A DNA stretch of 6,148 bases. Source: DATHTK01 sp035463295 (GTDB lineage Bacteria > Actinomycetota > Rubrobacteria > Rubrobacterales > Rubrobacteraceae). Each line of letters starts with the position of its first letter. The stretch's first letter is position 1. Below are positions 4,594 to 6,148 of the stretch, one piece after another. Where the stretch lies: contig DATHTK010000012.1 of the NCBI GenBank assembly GCA_035463295.1, positions 1-6,148 of the forward strand, written 5' to 3'. Both the position numbers and the translations under genes were made by a program. Below the pieces are notes generated by a model. It had not been told where the DNA came from. It saw only the letters and a program-made list of their open reading frames with translations, and made no database searches.

Positions 4594-5415
4594 TTGAGCA
4601 ATATTCACCGGATAATGACCCTGGGTCTGGCGCTGCTGATGGCGCTCGCGCTGGCGGCCCCGGCCCTAGCGCAGGGGGCCGACGACGCCCACGTGCGAGT
4701 AGCCCACCTTTCCCCCGACGCGCCCAATGTCGACGTCTACGTCAACGGCGAGCCGGCGCTCACCGACGTTCCCTACACCACGATCTCGGAGTACCTGCCG
4801 CTCCCGGCCGGTACCCAGCAGGTCACCGTCTACGCCACCGGCGACACCACCACGCCGGTGATAGACACTCCTGTCGCGCTGGCCGCCGGCGGAGCCTACA
4901 CGGTGGCGGCTGTAGGCCTGCTCGCCGACGAATCGCTCACAGCCCAGGTCTATGAGGACGATCTCAGTGCCCCTGCCGAGGGCAACTCGAAGGTACGCGT
5001 CGTGCACGCCTCCCCGGACGCCGGTCCGGTAGATATCGTGCCGCGGGGTGGGGACGCACTCGTCAGCGGCCTCGAGTTCCCGAGCGCCTCCCCCTACGCG
5101 GAGGTCCCGGCCGGAACCTACACTCTCGACGTGAACGCCGCCGGCACGGACCAGACGGCTCTGACGGTGCCGGACGCAGCCCTGGCTTCGGGGGCGAACT
5201 ACAGTGCCTTCGCCGTGGGCACCGTCTACGCCGACAGCCTGCAGGTGCTCCTCGTGCAGGACAACGCTGGAGCAACCGCCACGGCAACCGCGGCTGCTTC
5301 AGAGCGTCACCTGCCGGATACAGGCGGCAGCACCTGGCTGCCCTTGAGCGCCGCCCTTGCCCTGACGCTCTCCGGAGTGCTGGCGCTGGCCCTGGTGCGA
5401 CGCAGGGCTGCCTAG
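4594..5415 (+). CDS. LPXTG-anchored surface protein with two DUF4397 domains
   Basis: This is a 273-residue exported protein. TTG at 4594 is chosen because GAGGAG (4581-4586) lies 7 bases before it and the signal peptide then has its basic n-region; ATG at 4615 would remove it and has no such site. Signal peptide: 1-26, with the cleavage site PALA before Gln27. Two DUF4397 repeats follow, about 32-123 and 133-223, each opening with the family hallmark (VRVAHLSPDAPNVDVYVNG and VRVVHASPDAGPVDIV). An Ala/Thr linker (225-239) leads to LPDTG (240-244), a hydrophobic helix (about 249-268) and RRR, a complete sortase sorting signal. Mature protein should therefore be covalently attached to the cell wall if a matching sortase exists; none is in the window. 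The domain is beta-sandwich-like with no known enzymatic activity. A strong terminator follows. Confidence 0.95.
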   Translation: MSNIHRIMTLGLALLMALALAAPALAQGADDAHVRVAHLSPDAPNVDVYVNGEPALTDVPYTTISEYLPLPAGTQQVTVYATGDTTTPVIDTPVALAAGGAYTVAAVGLLADESLTAQVYEDDLSAPAEGNSKVRVVHASPDAGPVDIVPRGGDALVSGLEFPSASPYAEVPAGTYTLDVNAAGTDQTALTVPDAALASGANYSAFAVGTVYADSLQVLLVQDNAGATATATAAASERHLPDTGGSTWLPLSAALALTLSGVLALALVRRRAA

Positions 5416-5443
5416 CCACCTCTCCGCGCAGCACCGTCTTCAG

Positions 5444-5472
5444 AAGGCCCGGCTTCAGTAGCCGGGCTTTCT
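5444..5472 (+). terminator. Strong intrinsic terminator after the DUF4397 gene
   Basis: GCCCGGCT (5447-5454) and AGCCGGGC (5460-5467) form a perfect 8-bp stem with a 5-base loop. Flanking AA and TTT can extend it by A-T and G-U pairs, and TTTCT follows. It lies 29 bases after the stop codon at 5415. Most of the hairpin is symmetric, but the T-run is on the plus-strand side. Confidence 0.9.
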
Positions 5473-5662
5473 CCCATCTGCGGACACCCGCAGAGCACCC
5501 TTCGTCGTATGAGCTCGTGGCCGTCATGGCAGAGACTCTATTATCCAGACGTCCTGAGAAGCTGCTTTGTCTGCTAGATCCCGGTGATCGAGTAGTTATA
5601 TCCCAGTACTCTTGCAGTATGCTCTGAGCGGACGAACGTTGGTCTCTTGGGAAAGGGGGTGG
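5473..5662. other. Intergenic stretch with no recognisable gene
   Basis: A small hairpin CTGCGG-ACAC-CCGCAG (5478-5493) lies just after the terminator. TATTAT (5539-5544) matches a -10 box at five of six positions but has no -35 partner at 16-18 bases. The stretch from 5530 to 5630 is less GC-rich than its surroundings. Open frames here give no recognisable protein. Confidence 0.4.
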
Positions 5663-5788
5663 ATGACTCTGGAGTGGGCGGGGGACGGAACTTTCGAACC
5701 ACCAGAGAGGGTGCGGCCGAGCATGGACTTCCGACTCGACTTGGCACCGACCCCCTTCTCCGATCTGGATCGCGCGAGGCGCCTCTAC
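5663..5788 (+). pseudogene. Probable N-terminal remnant of a glyoxalase/VOC-family gene
   Basis: From the ATG at 5723 the frame reads MDFRLDLAPTPFSDLDRARR and then LY, which closely resembles the first strand and helix of glyoxalase/bleomycin-resistance (VOC) proteins, typically (M)xFxLxLVxxPVSDxDRAxxFY. After about residue 22 the resemblance stops and the frame runs into the ribosome binding site and coding region of the next ORF. An in-frame ATG at 5663, with AAAGGGGG just upstream, could be an earlier start. A complete VOC protein is about 120-140 residues, so only the start is left. The frame stays open to the window end without resembling anything, as often happens in GC-rich DNA. This identification rests on motif memory over a short stretch. 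Confidence 0.45.
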
Positions 5789-5820
5789 AGCGCGACCAGG
5801 ACCTCGAAAGGAGAACAGAA

Positions 5821-6021
5821 ATGGGAGAAATCTCCACAGGGCTATCTATGTCGCTCGACGGCTTCATCGCCGGACCGAACGACGGCCGCGAGCGGCCTCT
5901 GGGCGAGGGCGGTGAGAGGCTTTTCGCGTGGTACTCGGGCGGCGACACCGAATACAGGTTGCCGGACACCGAGATGGTGTTTTGGGTCTTCCACGAGGCT
6001 CGGGGCACCCGCTTGTTCTAG
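5821..6021 (+). pseudogene. Truncated RibD C-terminal/dihydrofolate-reductase-like gene
   Basis: ATG 5821 follows AAAGGAG (5807-5813) with a 7-base gap, so translation initiation looks intact. Residues 1-54 match the N-terminus of the RibD_C/DHFR-like family: STGLSMSLDGFIAGPNDG (5-22), then GGERLFAWY and DTEYRLP. Members of this family normally have about 180-210 residues and continue into a nucleotide-binding core; here the frame ends at residue 66. The other two frames downstream show no continuation of the family, so a deletion is more likely than a single frameshift. The last residues GTRLF could be the remains of the family's C-terminal G-x-R-L-F segment, brought close by an internal deletion, but this is a guess. 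The intact enzyme would be a cytoplasmic NADPH-dependent reductase of uncertain substrate; this fragment should be inactive. Confidence 0.65.
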
Positions 6022-6077
6022 AATAGACCGGCGCGAGGCGTACATTTCGGGGCGGCTTTGCGAGAGGGAAGCGAGGA

Positions 6078-6148
6078 GTGCGAGAGACGCTAGACCGGAA
6101 GGATTTCCTCAGGGCGGCGGGAGCCGGGGTGTCGCTGGTGGGCGCTTC
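6078..6148 (+). CDS. Start of a gene with a Tat-like signal peptide (partial)
   Basis: GTG at 6078 opens a frame that runs off the window after 23 complete codons. GAGAGGGA (6062-6069) lies about 8 bases before it. The sequence MRETLDRKDFLRAAGAGVSL followed by VGA has the layout of a twin-arginine signal: a polar n-region, the R-K-D-F-L motif, and an Ala/Gly/Val-rich h-region. The usual RR pair is RK here, a known but rarer variant. The product is therefore probably exported folded, such as a binding protein or a cofactor-containing enzyme, but nothing of the mature domain is visible. Confidence 0.65.
   Translation, partial: MRETLDRKDFLRAAGAGVSLVGA

Noticed and set aside
5478..5493. Second hairpin CTGCGG-ACAC-CCGCAG after the terminator
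   Set aside because: The stem is only 6 bp with no T-run after it, so it is not counted as a separate terminator.
5063..5527. 154-codon minus-strand frame opposite the DUF4397 gene
   Set aside because: It is antisense to a clear coding region and crosses the intrinsic terminator. The translation is Arg/Pro/Cys-rich low complexity.
5663..6148. Long stop-free frame from 5663 to the window end
   Set aside because: Only the first part resembles a protein family. The rest is the off-frame reading of the DHFR-like ORF and of the next gene's start.

Overview
The window is high-GC bacterial DNA. Strong GG-rich Shine-Dalgarno sites, GTG/TTG starts, a NarL-type two-component pair, a DUF4397 surface protein and the typical protein style suggest an actinobacterium, most like Rubrobacter. 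That assignment rests on pattern recognition, not on a search. No rRNA, tRNA, CRISPR array, transposase or integrase was seen.

Layout, left part (1-1120). A short plus-strand gene at the left edge encodes a membrane-like N-terminus followed by ten 5-residue repeats (6-260). Facing it on the minus strand is a chain of up to three very small ORFs linked by ATGA stop/start overlaps (577 down to 184). The first of these has a perfect Shine-Dalgarno site. Next comes a compact transcription unit: a promoter (751-779) with a perfect 8+3+8 bp palindrome over its -10 region, a gene for a 78-residue secreted acidic protein with a 21-residue internal repeat (820-1056), and a stem-loop terminator (1082-1114).

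Centre (1115-4446). A long leader precedes a NarL/FixJ-type response regulator (1492-2217). It converges on, and overlaps by 47 bp, a minus-strand histidine kinase (2171-3199). The kinase's N-terminal sensor is a canonical LOV domain with the complete photoactive-cysteine motif, so it should be a soluble blue-light-sensing kinase. A 59-residue Cys-containing ORF (3365-3186) overlaps the kinase start by 14 bp and may be translationally coupled to it. About 400 bp of apparently non-coding DNA with short dyads separates this from a Crp/Fnr-family regulator (3769-4446).

Right part (4447-6148). A secreted, LPDTG-anchored protein with two DUF4397 domains (TTG start) ends in a strong intrinsic terminator. 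Downstream lies what looks like gene debris: the first residues of a glyoxalase/VOC-type protein, then a 66-codon ORF that keeps only the N-terminus of a RibD/dihydrofolate-reductase-like protein. The last 71 bases begin a gene with a Tat-like signal peptide that runs off the window.

Working model: the LOV kinase phosphorylates the adjacent response regulator in response to blue light. The nearby secreted proteins are possible outputs, but nothing in the sequence proves regulation of them. The least explained items are the acidic repeat protein with its palindromic promoter, the small ORF overlapping the LOV kinase, and the minus-strand ATGA chain.
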